A DNA stretch of 46,258 nt from Lacticaseibacillus chiayiensis (lineage in GTDB: Bacteria; Bacillota; Bacilli; Lactobacillales; Lactobacillaceae): NCBI RefSeq assembly GCF_004123795.1, contig NZ_MSSM01000012.1, forward strand, positions 1-46,258. Reading direction: 5' to 3'. How positions within the stretch are numbered: the stretch's first letter is position 1; the number at the start of each line of letters is the position of its first letter. The translations under genes were made by a program, and so were the position numbers. The notes under the pieces are model-generated. The model did not search any database. It saw only the letters and a program-made list of their open reading frames with translations, and was not told where the DNA came from. Shown here in pieces: positions 1 through 11,099 of the stretch.

Positions 1-180
1 TGTTTCAAAGGCTTCAGGCGTCCACCGTTTCGGCGTTTGCATATACATCGTTGTACCAAACGTTTGCAAGGTTGCCGTGATCGTTTCGATGTCAGTAAAG
101 TACAACGTTGCGTTTGGGATAGGTGAACTGACAAAAGTGTTGATGGTGTCTTGAATACTGTTGAGTTCTGCTTGCGACAT
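1..180 (-). CDS. Unknown protein, N-terminal part only (runs off left edge)
   Basis: An open frame on the reverse strand begins with ATG at 180 and runs off the window after 60 codons without a stop. The product starts MSQAELNSIQDTINTF and continues with ordinary mixed composition and no membrane segment. An AGAAAGG ribosome binding site lies a suitable distance upstream of the ATG on the reverse strand, and codon use resembles the neighbouring genes, so I think it is real. I do not recognise the family and the C-terminal part is missing. Confidence 0.6.
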   Translation of the reverse strand, partial: MSQAELNSIQDTINTFVSSPIPNATLYFTDIETITATLQTFGTTMYMQTPKRWTPEAFET

Positions 181-368
181 TGGTTTTGCCTTTCTATCGC
201 TGTAGCTGCGTTTCACGACCGTTGTGATTGGGCTGTATGTCGTTATCATAAGCGAGTTGGGGTAGTGAAACAAGGCTGGTCAAAAAGTAGTAAGTGTCAA
301 ATAATACAGAGTGCTTTCGTGGGATGTGTCCAATGCGCATATTTTCGCAAAACAAATATATGCATAAA

Positions 369-396
369 TTGATCGAAGAAAAATATACGATATAAT
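369..396 (+). promoter_or_regulatory. Promoter of the toxin-antitoxin pair
   Basis: A -35 hexamer TTGATC (369-374) and a perfect -10 TATAAT (391-396) are separated by 16 bases. The toxin ATG is at 406, only ten bases past the -10 box, so transcription would start almost at the start codon. Confidence 0.7.
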
Positions 397-405
397 TTAG
401 ACGCG

Positions 406-762
406 ATGAATAATCCAAAATTCGAATCTTATAAGCGACCCAACGGACACGATGAATTCAAGGAATGGCTTTATGCACTTCCAGAAAAAGATGCTGCAAA
501 ACTTCTGCGAGTGATTGAAGAAACCGAAAAAAACGGAATGCTTGTCGCACAGCGTTTAAACTGGGCTAAGAAAATTAGCTCAAACTTGTATGAAATTAGA
601 AACAACGTAGCATCTAAAATTCAACGGACCCTTTATTTTCACGTCACAGATAATCGCTACATTATTACGCATGGCTTCACTAAGAAGACAAACCAGACTC
701 CTACAGCAGAAAAGAAACATGCTGAAGAGCTGAGGAAAGAATGGTACGCTCATGAAAATTGA
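406..762 (+). CDS. RelE/HigB-type (Gp49-like) toxin
   Basis: This 118-residue basic protein fits the phage Gp49-like/HigB branch of the RelE-ParE toxin superfamily, which are ribosome-dependent mRNA interferases. Visible family features are the N-terminal FKEWLYALP-type helix, a basic centre with the YEIRNN segment (about residue 63), then the strands RTLYFHV and YIITHGFTKKT with Lys/Arg side chains suited to RNA contact, and a charged helical tail. It overlaps the downstream XRE gene by 11 bases in the toxin-first order typical of higBA. The start at 406 has no Shine-Dalgarno and lies ten bases after a TATAAT box, so the mRNA is probably leaderless or nearly so. The toxin activity is inferred from family and context. 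Confidence 0.85.
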   Translation: MNNPKFESYKRPNGHDEFKEWLYALPEKDAAKLLRVIEETEKNGMLVAQRLNWAKKISSNLYEIRNNVASKIQRTLYFHVTDNRYIITHGFTKKTNQTPTAEKKHAEELRKEWYAHEN

Positions 763-1018
763 TGACATGATTAAGGAAAAACGTAAAAACCCAGAATTCA
801 ACAAGGCATACGAAGCGGAGGGCGAAAAGCTTGCCACTGCGGTCGCACTTTATCATGCAAGAGAGGCTGCTGGTTTGACTCAAGCCGAGTTAGCTGAAAG
901 AGCCGACACGACACAAGCGACTATTGCGAAGATTGAACGAGGAGATAACGTCTCATTTGAGAAGCTTCAGTCTCTTGCCCATGCACTAGGTAAAAAGCTC
1001 ATAGTCAAATTTGGCTAA
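752..1018 (+). CDS. XRE-family HTH antitoxin (HigA-like)
   Basis: This 88-residue protein carries a Cro/C1-type helix-turn-helix over roughly residues 35-80, seen as AGLTQAELAERADTTQATIAKIERG, a very typical XRE pattern, followed by the ALGKKLIVKFG ending common in HigA/RelB-like antitoxins. It overlaps the toxin gene by 11 bases, implying translational coupling; only a weak purine-rich site precedes its ATG. By analogy with higBA, it should bind and neutralise the toxin and repress the promoter at 369-396. Confidence 0.88.
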   Translation: MKIDDMIKEKRKNPEFNKAYEAEGEKLATAVALYHAREAAGLTQAELAERADTTQATIAKIERGDNVSFEKLQSLAHALGKKLIVKFG

Positions 1019-1130
1019 CAGAATCAAGATTCTACCAAATGCTAGTACTCGACAAATCACCCACCCTATCAACCGCATATTGTTCGAATACGTAGACGCC
1101 TTACAGCGTATTTGTAAGCATACTTAGCTA

Positions 1131-1195
1131 CCGCGCTATGACTATTGCGCGGCAGTGACGGTGGCGGCTTTCTCACAAGGGGAGCCGTTTTTTTT
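1131..1195 (+). terminator. Hairpin pair with T-run after the toxin-antitoxin operon
   Basis: CCGCGC (1131-1136) pairs with GCGCGG (1147-1152). A second hairpin, CGGCT (1165-1169) with AGCCG (1183-1187), is followed directly by eight T residues (1188-1195). The second is a good intrinsic terminator. The stretch 1019-1130 holds further short dyads but no gene. Confidence 0.65.
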
Positions 1196-1287
1196 GCAAA
1201 AAGGATCCAGTGTAGTCAGCACCAAACCTCTGCATAACTTACCACGTCGACCACAATCTGCAGTATCTAACCTAACTTTTCCAAAAG

Positions 1288-1316
1288 TTGAGAAAAGCTC
1301 CTAACTTTGTTAATCT
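1288..1316 (+). promoter_or_regulatory. Promoter of the flavoprotein gene
   Basis: TTGAGA (1288-1293) and TAATCT (1311-1316) are spaced by 17 bases. Transcription would begin near 1322. This rules out the longer reading frame that begins at 1288 and supports the TTG start at 1360. Confidence 0.55.
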
Positions 1317-1359
1317 ATTCACGTATATTGGCAAGCGCATTCACGGAGGAGGACTTATT

Positions 1360-2886
1360 TTGAAAAAGTGGGCTAAAATTACGGGGATACTGGTATTGCT
1401 GAGCGCTATTTTGGTTGGCTGTAGCAGTTCGGCCAGTTCAAAATCCAGTTCGTCAAGCTCGAAATCGAGCAAGGCGGCTAGTACAAAAGTCACAAGTGGC
1501 GCCTCGCAACAGACGTACACGGATCCGAAAACGATGAAGGACAAGTATGATATTGTCATCGTCGGAGCCGGTGGTGCGGGGATGACGGCCGCGATTGAAG
1601 CTAAGCAACAAGGGATGAATCCGGTTATTTTTGAAAAGATGCCGGTTGCTGGCGGGAACACCCTGAAGGCTTCGAGCGGTATGAATGCCAGCCAGACGAA
1701 AGTTGAAACTGCTCAAGGCGTTAAGGATAGTAATGATCTTTTCTATGAAGAAACGTTAAAAGGCGGTGGCGGCACGAATGACAAGGCGCTGCTCCGTTAT
1801 TTTGTCGACAACTCTGCCAGTGCCATTGATTGGCTCGATTCTATCGGCATTAAGCTGGATAAGCTGACCATTTCTGGCGGCATGTCCGTGAAACGAACGC
1901 ATCGGCCACATGATGGTTCGGCTGTCGGCGGCTATCTGGTTGACGGACTGGTAAAGGAAGTCAAGAAGGAAAAGATTCCGCTGTTTGTTAATACCGATGT
2001 CACCAAATTGAACAAAACTGATGGCAGGATTAGTGGCGTGACAGTTAAGATTAATCAGGATAAGACGCGAAAAATCGCAGCGAAAGCCGTGGTTGTCACG
2101 ACTGGTGGTTTCGGCGCAAGTAAGCAGATGATCAAAAAATATCGCCCGGATCTGGCCCATTACGTGACGACCAATCAAGCCGGGGCAACCGGCGATGGCA
2201 TTAAGATGATCGAAAAAGCCGGTGGTTACGCGATTGATATGAACAAAATCCAGATCCATCCAACCGTTAACCAAAGCAAACACATTCTTATCGGTGAGGC
2301 AACCCGTGGTGAAGGCGGCATTTTGGTCAACCAAAGCGGAAAACGTTTCTATAATGAAATGAACACGCGCGACAAGGTATCCGCCGCCATCAACAAGCAA
2401 AAAGGCAAATATGCATGGGTAGTCATCGACTCAGGTGTGCGGCAACGTTCAAGCGCGATTGATTTTTATATTAAAGATAAGCTTGATGTTGAAGGCAAAA
2501 CCCTCAACGAGCTCGCCAAGAAAATGAAGGTGCCAGCCGCCACCTTGACTAAAACCGTCACTACTTGGAATAAGGCAGTCGCCGCCAAAAAGGACGCGGA
2601 ATTTGGGCGGACAACTGGCATGGATCACGGACTCACCACCGGCCCGTTCTACGCTTTCAAAATTGCACCGGGTATCCACTACACAATGGGCGGCGTGAAG
2701 ATTAACACGAAAACCGAGGTGTTGACTAAGCAACAGCAGCCAATTCCGGGGCTTTATGCAGCAGGCGAAGTTACTGGTGGGCTGCATGGGAACAACCGGA
2801 TTGGTGGGAATTCCGTAGCTGACATCGTGATCTTTGGTCGGCAAGCGGGAACACAGTCTGCGGCTTATGTGAAGGCGCAGCAGTGA
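1360..2886 (+). CDS. Exported lipoprotein flavin reductase (fumarate reductase/urocanate reductase-like)
   Basis: This 508-residue flavoprotein belongs to the flavocytochrome c/fumarate reductase FAD family. It starts at a TTG preceded by GGAGGAGG and has a lipoprotein signal: two Lys, a hydrophobic core, then LVGC with Cys21 as the lipidation site, followed by a Ser-rich linker. The FAD-binding motif DIVIVGAGGAGM follows at about residue 65. Family active-site regions are present: HPTVN, the RGEGGILVN arginine, HYTMGG, and the C-terminal NNRIGGNS arginine. It should sit outside the cell membrane and reduce a small unsaturated acid, taking electrons from the membrane chain. The FMN-binding domain found in many Gram-positive relatives is absent, and no cytochrome domain is present. 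It stands alone between two terminators. The substrate is not predictable. Confidence 0.85.
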   Translation: MKKWAKITGILVLLSAILVGCSSSASSKSSSSSSKSSKAASTKVTSGASQQTYTDPKTMKDKYDIVIVGAGGAGMTAAIEAKQQGMNPVIFEKMPVAGGNTLKASSGMNASQTKVETAQGVKDSNDLFYEETLKGGGGTNDKALLRYFVDNSASAIDWLDSIGIKLDKLTISGGMSVKRTHRPHDGSAVGGYLVDGLVKEVKKEKIPLFVNTDVTKLNKTDGRISGVTVKINQDKTRKIAAKAVVVTTGGFGASKQMIKKYRPDLAHYVTTNQAGATGDGIKMIEKAGGYAIDMNKIQIHPTVNQSKHILIGEATRGEGGILVNQSGKRFYNEMNTRDKVSAAINKQKGKYAWVVIDSGVRQRSSAIDFYIKDKLDVEGKTLNELAKKMKVPAATLTKTVTTWNKAVAAKKDAEFGRTTGMDHGLTTGPFYAFKIAPGIHYTMGGVKINTKTEVLTKQQQPIPGLYAAGEVTGGLHGNNRIGGNSVADIVIFGRQAGTQSAAYVKAQQ

Positions 2887-2903
2887 TTTGAGTGAAAAGG
2901 GTG

Positions 2904-2936
2904 AAAGGCGCTTCTCGTGAGGAGGGGCGCTTTTTA
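2904..2936 (+). terminator. Intrinsic terminator after the flavoprotein gene
   Basis: A nine-pair stem (2908-2916 with 2922-2930, including G-T pairs) around a short loop is followed by TTTTT. Confidence 0.75.
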
Positions 2937-3001
2937 TTTATGTCCTTAGAGCTTTTGAACGAGGTCGCCTACAAATTATTTCCGGGGGTAGGAAGCAAAA
3001 G

Positions 3002-3015
3002 TGTAAGCGTAAACA
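3002..3015 (+). promoter_or_regulatory. cre box upstream of operon A
   Basis: TGTAAGCGTAAACA matches the CcpA consensus TGWNANCGNTNWCA at all but one defined position. It lies 55 bases before the IIB start, so carbon catabolite control of operon A is likely. Confidence 0.75.
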
Positions 3016-3069
3016 AAAGCTGAAGTTAGGATAAAGATGTAAACAAATAAACCAGTGAGGTGGAACAAA

Positions 3070-3378
3070 ATGAAAAAAGTATTGTTGATCTGCGGCTCAG
3101 GTGCCTCTTCGGGTTTTATGGCAGCAGCAGGGCGGAAAGCAGCAAAGAAAGCTAAAGCTGATCTCGAATTCAAAGCCCGTTCTGATTCGGAATTAGATGA
3201 TTATCTGAAGGAAAACGACCTTTTGTTGATTGCGCCGCACCTAAAGTACATGTTGAAAGATGCGGCCAAAGAAGCAGCTCCGTTTGGGGTTAAAGTTGCC
3301 ATTATTCCACAAAAGGTTTACGGGTCTCTTGACGGTGCGGGTTTGGTCAAGTTTGCCGAAGAAGAACTTAGCAAGTAA
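3070..3378 (+). CDS. PTS lactose/cellobiose-type EIIB (operon A)
   Basis: This 102-residue cytosolic phosphocarrier accepts phosphate from EIIA on a cysteine and passes it to the incoming sugar. The N-terminal MKKVLLICGSGASSGF gives the phospho-acceptor Cys8 in the usual P-loop-like CGSG setting; the remainder follows the IIB-Lac/Cel pattern, including LLLIAPHLKYM. The GTG at 3055 lies inside the GTGAGGTGG ribosome binding site, so the ATG at 3070 is the start. It is the first gene of an operon IIB-IIA-IIC-regulator-glycosidase and lies 19 bases before IIA. Confidence 0.92.
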   Translation: MKKVLLICGSGASSGFMAAAGRKAAKKAKADLEFKARSDSELDDYLKENDLLLIAPHLKYMLKDAAKEAAPFGVKVAIIPQKVYGSLDGAGLVKFAEEELSK

Positions 3379-3397
3379 AAGAAGGGATGGAAATAAA

Positions 3398-3757
3398 ATG
3401 GGAGAAAAGGTGAATGAAGAACAGGAAAAGCTCAATCGGGATGACTTAAATGAAATATCGATGCAAGTAATCCTTCACGCTGGTAATGCCCGCGAGCAAC
3501 TGCTGAATATTTTAGACAAGTTAGCGGATCCCGTGTTTGACCAAGCGACGATCGAAGCCGATTTCAACAAAGCTAAAAAAGAGTTGAATGAAGCTCACTC
3601 AAAGCAGACTGCGATGATCCAAAAGGAAGCGGAAGGCGAATTCATTCCGTATTCTGTTCTATTCGTTCACTCACAGGACACATTAATGACGATTCAAAGT
3701 GAACTTTTAATGACCGAGAAAATGATCAAGATCGTCCGATCATTGCGCAACGGTTGA
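3398..3757 (+). CDS. PTS lactose/cellobiose-type EIIA (operon A)
   Basis: This 119-residue helical EIIA takes phosphate from HPr and passes it to EIIB. The family opening MQVILHAGNAREQ is present, and the phosphorylated His is His91 in VHSQDTLM, where most relatives have VHAQDHLM. The N-terminus is about 15 residues longer than in the other two lac-type EIIAs in this window. The ATG at 3398 follows GAAGGGATGG; longer readings would start inside the IIB gene and have no ribosome binding site. Confidence 0.92.
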   Translation: MGEKVNEEQEKLNRDDLNEISMQVILHAGNAREQLLNILDKLADPVFDQATIEADFNKAKKELNEAHSKQTAMIQKEAEGEFIPYSVLFVHSQDTLMTIQSELLMTEKMIKIVRSLRNG

Positions 3758-3777
3758 TAAAAAAGGGGGAATAACTC

Positions 3778-5100
3778 ATGCAACATTTTATGGATTGGAT
3801 GACCGATTCGTTTGCCCCAAAGGTGAATAAACTCGCAAAGAATCCTTGGATTGCAGCGGTGCAAGATGGCATTTTGGCGGCAATGCCGATGATCTTCATT
3901 GGATCTTTTGCCACTATTATTGGCATTTTGCGTAACTATTGGCCGGCAATTCCCGATATTAGCTATATCAGCACATTCAGTTTTGGACTCTTTTCCTTGT
4001 TTCTGTCATATTTAGTTCCAGAAGCTATCATGAGCCGCAAGAAGCATAAAGATGTGTCACGGCAGGCAGGACTTGCTGGCATCGCATTCTTCTTATTGCT
4101 GATCTACCCATCCATCACTGCTAAAGGCATCATTTCGTTTGATGTTAACAGTCTCGGTACTGGTGGCATGATTGCAGCTTTGGTGGCTGGCATTTTTGTT
4201 GGTTTTGTCATGAACATCTTTGCCAAAATGCAGATCTTTGGAGAAGATTCAGCCTTACCGGATTTTGTTGCAATGTGGTTCAACACGTTGATTCCGATTA
4301 TCGTCATTTTATTCGTTGGCTGGTTGTTCACCTTCCAACTGCACTTTAACCTTTACAACGGAATCAATGACTTGTTTAAACCTTTATTGGCACTTGGCGG
4401 CGGATTCTGGGGTTTTGTAATCATCAACTTCATCGGCTTCAGTTTCCTATATACTTTTGGGATTTCTACGTGGGTGATTTATCCGATTCAGTCGGCGATT
4501 GCTTTGCCGGCTATTGCGGAAAACGCGAAGAACTTTGCCGCTGGGGCAGCAGCAACCAATATTTACACGAATGAAGCTGTCGATCTTTACATCATTGGTG
4601 GCGGGGGCTCTACACTGGCGCTTTGCATCATGATGGCCTTCATGGCAAGGTCGGCACGTCTGAAGGTGGTTGGCCGTGCCGGTTTGATCCCGTCTATCTT
4701 TAACATCAATGAACCGATCATTTTTGGAGCGCCAGTTGCATTTAACCCGTTACTAATGGTCCCGATGTGGATCATGGGCTTGATTGGTCCAATTGTTACT
4801 TGGTTTGCACTTTCATGGGGACTTGTTCCTATTCCACATTCGGTCTTCCAGCTATGGTACGCGCCATTTCCAATTTTAGGTTATATTGTCACGGACTCAA
4901 TCGCAGGGGTCATTTTCACGACAGTCATGTTTGTTATTTCTTGGCTGGTCTATTACCCATTCTTTAAAGCCTATGATCGGCAAGAAGTCAAAAACGAGGC
5001 TGCTGAAGATGACGATGAAGAAAATAGTGAGGAGAAAGAAGAGAGTGCCGCAAGCGCTGAAGACAGTGTCAGTGGTGAACCTGTACCGGGAGCTAATTAG
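3778..5100 (+). CDS. PTS cellobiose-type EIIC permease (operon A)
   Basis: This 440-residue membrane protein belongs to the lactose/cellobiose EIIC family, which translocates a disaccharide or beta-glucoside while EIIB phosphorylates it. Family hallmarks include NPWIAAVQDGILAAMPMIFIGS near the N-terminus, the glycine-rich IIGGGGSTLAL, and the GLIPSIFNINEPIIFGAP segment with the conserved Asn-Glu-Pro. About ten hydrophobic segments are visible. The C-terminal tail of about 30 residues is strikingly acidic (runs of Asp and Glu), which the other two cellobiose-type EIICs here lack. AAGGGGG precedes the ATG. Confidence 0.93.
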   Translation: MQHFMDWMTDSFAPKVNKLAKNPWIAAVQDGILAAMPMIFIGSFATIIGILRNYWPAIPDISYISTFSFGLFSLFLSYLVPEAIMSRKKHKDVSRQAGLAGIAFFLLLIYPSITAKGIISFDVNSLGTGGMIAALVAGIFVGFVMNIFAKMQIFGEDSALPDFVAMWFNTLIPIIVILFVGWLFTFQLHFNLYNGINDLFKPLLALGGGFWGFVIINFIGFSFLYTFGISTWVIYPIQSAIALPAIAENAKNFAAGAAATNIYTNEAVDLYIIGGGGSTLALCIMMAFMARSARLKVVGRAGLIPSIFNINEPIIFGAPVAFNPLLMVPMWIMGLIGPIVTWFALSWGLVPIPHSVFQLWYAPFPILGYIVTDSIAGVIFTTVMFVISWLVYYPFFKAYDRQEVKNEAAEDDDEENSEEKEESAASAEDSVSGEPVPGAN

Positions 5101-5125
5101 GTCGATTTGAGGAGGTGCCTGTGCA

Positions 5126-8495
<3,370 letters not shown>

Positions 8496-8517
8496 TTCGG
8501 CAGATTGTTCAGACAGA

Positions 8518-8551
8518 AGCAGCTTCCTTATTGCGGGGAAGTTGCTTTTTT
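8518..8551 (+). terminator. Intrinsic terminator of operon A
   Basis: GCAGCTTCC and GGAAGTTGC form a nine-pair stem around a nine-base loop, followed by six T residues. Confidence 0.88.
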
Positions 8552-8628
8552 GCGTCCGATTAAATACATATACCTCGTGAGGTGTACTTCATTTCCGAAA
8601 CACAAGAAACAGGTTCTACTTTTCCAAT

Positions 8629-8648
8629 TGTAAGCGCTTGCCTAATAT
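8629..8648 (+). promoter_or_regulatory. cre box and -10 region of operon B promoter
   Basis: TGTAAGCGCTTGCC (8629-8642) is a cre-like palindrome with two mismatches at its right end. TAATAT (8643-8648) follows at once as a possible -10, with a weak -35 TTTTCC at 8620. A CcpA-bound cre would cover the promoter and repress it. The same 14-mer occurs, inverted, in the pyruvate oxidase promoter. Confidence 0.6.
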
Positions 8649-8672
8649 GAAAGCTGTAAGGGGGGTAAGACA

Positions 8673-10769
8673 ATGCGAGAAGGATTGACGAATCTTCTGC
8701 GTACATTGTTGGACAGTTCAGAAAGTTCGATAGCAGATTTGGGTCAACAGTTCAAGGTCACGACAAAGACGATTCGCAATGAGATTCAAGTTCTAAATGA
8801 AGTTTTGGCAGAAAAAGAGTTGCCCTTATTCGATATCAAAAGAGGTGTCGCGTATAACCATATCTCACCGCAACAGCAACGCTCACTGTCTGACGTCCTT
8901 GACTTTAACAGTATCAGCCAGGGCGCGTTAACCCCTGAACAACGAAAGGTTTATCTATTGCTGGATTTGCTTCAGGCGAACTCTCCCGTTTATCTCGTGG
9001 ATGAACAAGCGGCCATGCAGATTAGCAAAAGTACGATGGATGCCGATTTACGCAACTTGCGGGCTGACCTCGCAAAGTACAGTTTGACTCTTACGACAAG
9101 CCCAAAGTTGGGTGCGCAGATTGAAGGTAATGAACGATCGATTCGCACCATGTTTGGAGATGTCCTGACACGCCAACATGCGCTAGTAACGTTAATTGCT
9201 CAACAATTGATTGCCAGTGGCATGTATGTCAACAAAATGAAGGAAGTTTTTAGCCAAAAAGATGTGACATACATTAACAAGCTTCTGCTGCGGTGTTTTC
9301 CAAATGGTGCTTTGTCTGCAAACGACATGTATCGCCAGCAAGTGACGGTGCTGCTCATCATCTGGCTGCATCGGGTTCGCAGAGGACATTACGTTAAGGA
9401 CGATGAAGCTGCAGTTGATCTTAACAAAGAGAATGCCAACTTTTTGAATGAGCTGATCCAGCATTATGACCTAAAGATTGATGTTAGCAGCGAGCTAGGT
9501 TATGTCGGCTTTTTGATTAACAGTTTTAATCGGCGTGGTGCGATTGATCTTGACGACTGGGTAAAGGCACAGATCTTCAGTGTTGCGTTAATGGACTATA
9601 TGGAAACAGCGATTGGCTTTCCTTTTTCCAAAAATGAAAAGCTTTTTGAAGAGCTGTACAACCACATGACCGCTTTATTCAAACGCTTGTCACGAAATAT
9701 GAAGGTGGTTAATCCCTTGAGAAAGACAATTCAACAGGGTTATAGCCAAATCTATGACGCGATCAATCGATTCTTTGCGACAGGCCGTTATCAACTCGCG
9801 ATGTCCGATGACGAAAAAGCTTTTCTCGCCATGTATTTTTCGGCTACTCAAGCGGAAGATCGGCAACGTCAGGACTATCAATATCAAGCGGCTGTGGTCT
9901 GCAACTTTGGCACCGCAACAGGCAGGGTTTTGGCTGCCAAACTTGAAGAGCGCTTTAACATTGATGTTCTTGCAGTTCTGAGTACGTCAGAAGTGGAAAT
10001 TCTCCGAAAGCTGCCGGTTAGTTTGGTTTTTAAAACGGTCGACATGCCAATTGCGGAGATTCCAAGCCTGAAAGTTAACCCGATTCCTTCAGAAGTTGAC
10101 TTGCAGCGCGTTGCCGCATTTTTAAAAAAATATGCGGCGCTGACTAAATACGAAGGCCGTACGTTAGATCCTACAAAGCTGTTTCAAAAGATTCTGGATG
10201 TTTTAAAAACCCGCCGAATCACGGTTGATAAACGCTTGTTAGCCGATTTACAGACAGCTTTTAAAGATAACCATGTCGAAATTAATGAAAGGGAGGTTCA
10301 GCCTATGTTGAAAGATTTAATCGACGATCACCAGATCCTGCTTCAACAGAAAGCTGATGATTGGGAAAATGCGATCCGTCTTTCGGCAAAACCATTGCTT
10401 GACGAGGATTACATTACCGAGCATTACGTCCAAGCAATGATTGATTCAGTGAAGAAATTCGGTCCGTATATTGTCATTGGACCTTCCATTGCCTTAGCCC
10501 ATGCACGTCCGGAAGATGGGGCAAAGAAGCTCGGCGTTAGCATTACGACGCTGGCAAAGCCAATCAATTTTGGCAATCCTGACAACGATCCAGTAAAAAT
10601 CATTTTCTGCTTGGCTGCCATTGACAATTATTCGCACCTTAATGTCATGAAAGCAATTGTTCAACTCATTAATGACCAGCAAAAGGTTGATCAACTGGCT
10701 CATCAAACGGATATCCAGGAATTTAAAGCGATTTTGTTCAACGAAAAAACGTCAAAGGAGACGATTTAA
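8673..10769 (+). CDS. PRD transcriptional regulator fused to an Ula-type EIIA (operon B)
   Basis: This 698-residue protein has an N-terminal HTH (SSIADLGQQFKVTTKTIRNEIQ, about residues 15-40), a second HTH-like part, two PRD domains, an EIIB-like domain that keeps a cysteine (VVCNFGTATGRVLA, about residue 410), and a C-terminal EIIA of the mannitol/ascorbate family with phospho-acceptor His610 in IALAHARP. No other EIIA gene is present in operon B, so the fused EIIA may feed the transporter as well as the regulator. Within the gene, GGGAGG at 10291-10296 precedes an in-frame ATG at 10305 (Met545). Starting there would give a 154-residue EIIA that aligns from its first residue with the separate EIIA at 43256, placing both active histidines at residue 66. 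The main ATG at 8673 follows AAGGGGG. Confidence 0.88.
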   Translation: MREGLTNLLRTLLDSSESSIADLGQQFKVTTKTIRNEIQVLNEVLAEKELPLFDIKRGVAYNHISPQQQRSLSDVLDFNSISQGALTPEQRKVYLLLDLLQANSPVYLVDEQAAMQISKSTMDADLRNLRADLAKYSLTLTTSPKLGAQIEGNERSIRTMFGDVLTRQHALVTLIAQQLIASGMYVNKMKEVFSQKDVTYINKLLLRCFPNGALSANDMYRQQVTVLLIIWLHRVRRGHYVKDDEAAVDLNKENANFLNELIQHYDLKIDVSSELGYVGFLINSFNRRGAIDLDDWVKAQIFSVALMDYMETAIGFPFSKNEKLFEELYNHMTALFKRLSRNMKVVNPLRKTIQQGYSQIYDAINRFFATGRYQLAMSDDEKAFLAMYFSATQAEDRQRQDYQYQAAVVCNFGTATGRVLAAKLEERFNIDVLAVLSTSEVEILRKLPVSLVFKTVDMPIAEIPSLKVNPIPSEVDLQRVAAFLKKYAALTKYEGRTLDPTKLFQKILDVLKTRRITVDKRLLADLQTAFKDNHVEINEREVQPMLKDLIDDHQILLQQKADDWENAIRLSAKPLLDEDYITEHYVQAMIDSVKKFGPYIVIGPSIALAHARPEDGAKKLGVSITTLAKPINFGNPDNDPVKIIFCLAAIDNYSHLNVMKAIVQLINDQQKVDQLAHQTDIQEFKAILFNEKTSKETI
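10305..10769 (+). CDS. Possible internally initiated free EIIA (alternative product of the preceding gene)
   Basis: A second product of the same frame is suggested by GGGAGG at 10291-10296, eight bases before the in-frame ATG at 10305. It would be a 154-residue EIIA with His66 in ALAHARP. The colinear stand-alone EIIA of locus E is 157 residues with His66 in ALAHAPR, and there is no gap between the two over these 66 residues. This would supply the otherwise missing soluble EIIA for the Ula-like transporter. Internal initiation is inferred, not shown. Confidence 0.45.
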   Translation: MLKDLIDDHQILLQQKADDWENAIRLSAKPLLDEDYITEHYVQAMIDSVKKFGPYIVIGPSIALAHARPEDGAKKLGVSITTLAKPINFGNPDNDPVKIIFCLAAIDNYSHLNVMKAIVQLINDQQKVDQLAHQTDIQEFKAILFNEKTSKETI

Positions 10770-11081
10770 ATGAGTGAGAAATTAACGATCTATTTCATCT
10801 GTGGGGCTGGTTTGGGGTCTTCCTTAGCTTGCCAAATGACAGCAGAAGATGTTCTAAATCGCTTGGGTTTAGATGAAAATCTCGAACACGAAGCGATCTC
10901 TTCGACTCCTGGTTTGCACGCGGACATTATTGTGTCGGCAGAAAACTTTGCACCGCAATTCAAGCAGTATGATCTTGATCCAGCCATCAAATTCGTGTTT
11001 TTGCACAATATTGTAGATCCTAGTGAAATTGAGGCCAAGTTGGTGCCAGTGATTAAAGAGTTATCAGCGAAGGCCAGTTGA
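10770..11081 (+). CDS. PTS ascorbate/SgaB-like EIIB (operon B)
   Basis: This 103-residue EIIB has the phospho-acceptor Cys11 in FICGAGLGSSLACQM, typical of the UlaB/SgaB and galactitol-type EIIB family. It carries phosphate from the EIIA domain to the sugar bound by the EIIC at 11232. The ATG directly follows the stop codon of the regulator/EIIA gene, implying translational coupling. It is separated from the IIC gene by a 100-base imperfect palindrome. Confidence 0.88.
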   Translation: MSEKLTIYFICGAGLGSSLACQMTAEDVLNRLGLDENLEHEAISSTPGLHADIIVSAENFAPQFKQYDLDPAIKFVFLHNIVDPSEIEAKLVPVIKELSAKAS

Positions 11082-11099
11082 GTTGGCAAAAACGCGTTC

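Noticed and set aside
151-418. Open frames on both strands in the gap before the toxin gene
   Set aside because: They overlap the truncated reverse-strand gene or the promoter, lack ribosome binding sites and give improbable proteins.
1288-1359. Longer N-terminus for the flavoprotein
   Set aside because: It would begin inside the -35 hexamer and put 24 residues before a clean lipoprotein signal; the TTG at 1360 has GGAGGAGG upstream.
1756-2400. 214-codon reverse-strand frame inside the flavoprotein gene
   Set aside because: It is a shadow of a gene with strong family motifs; no start signals and no plausible protein.
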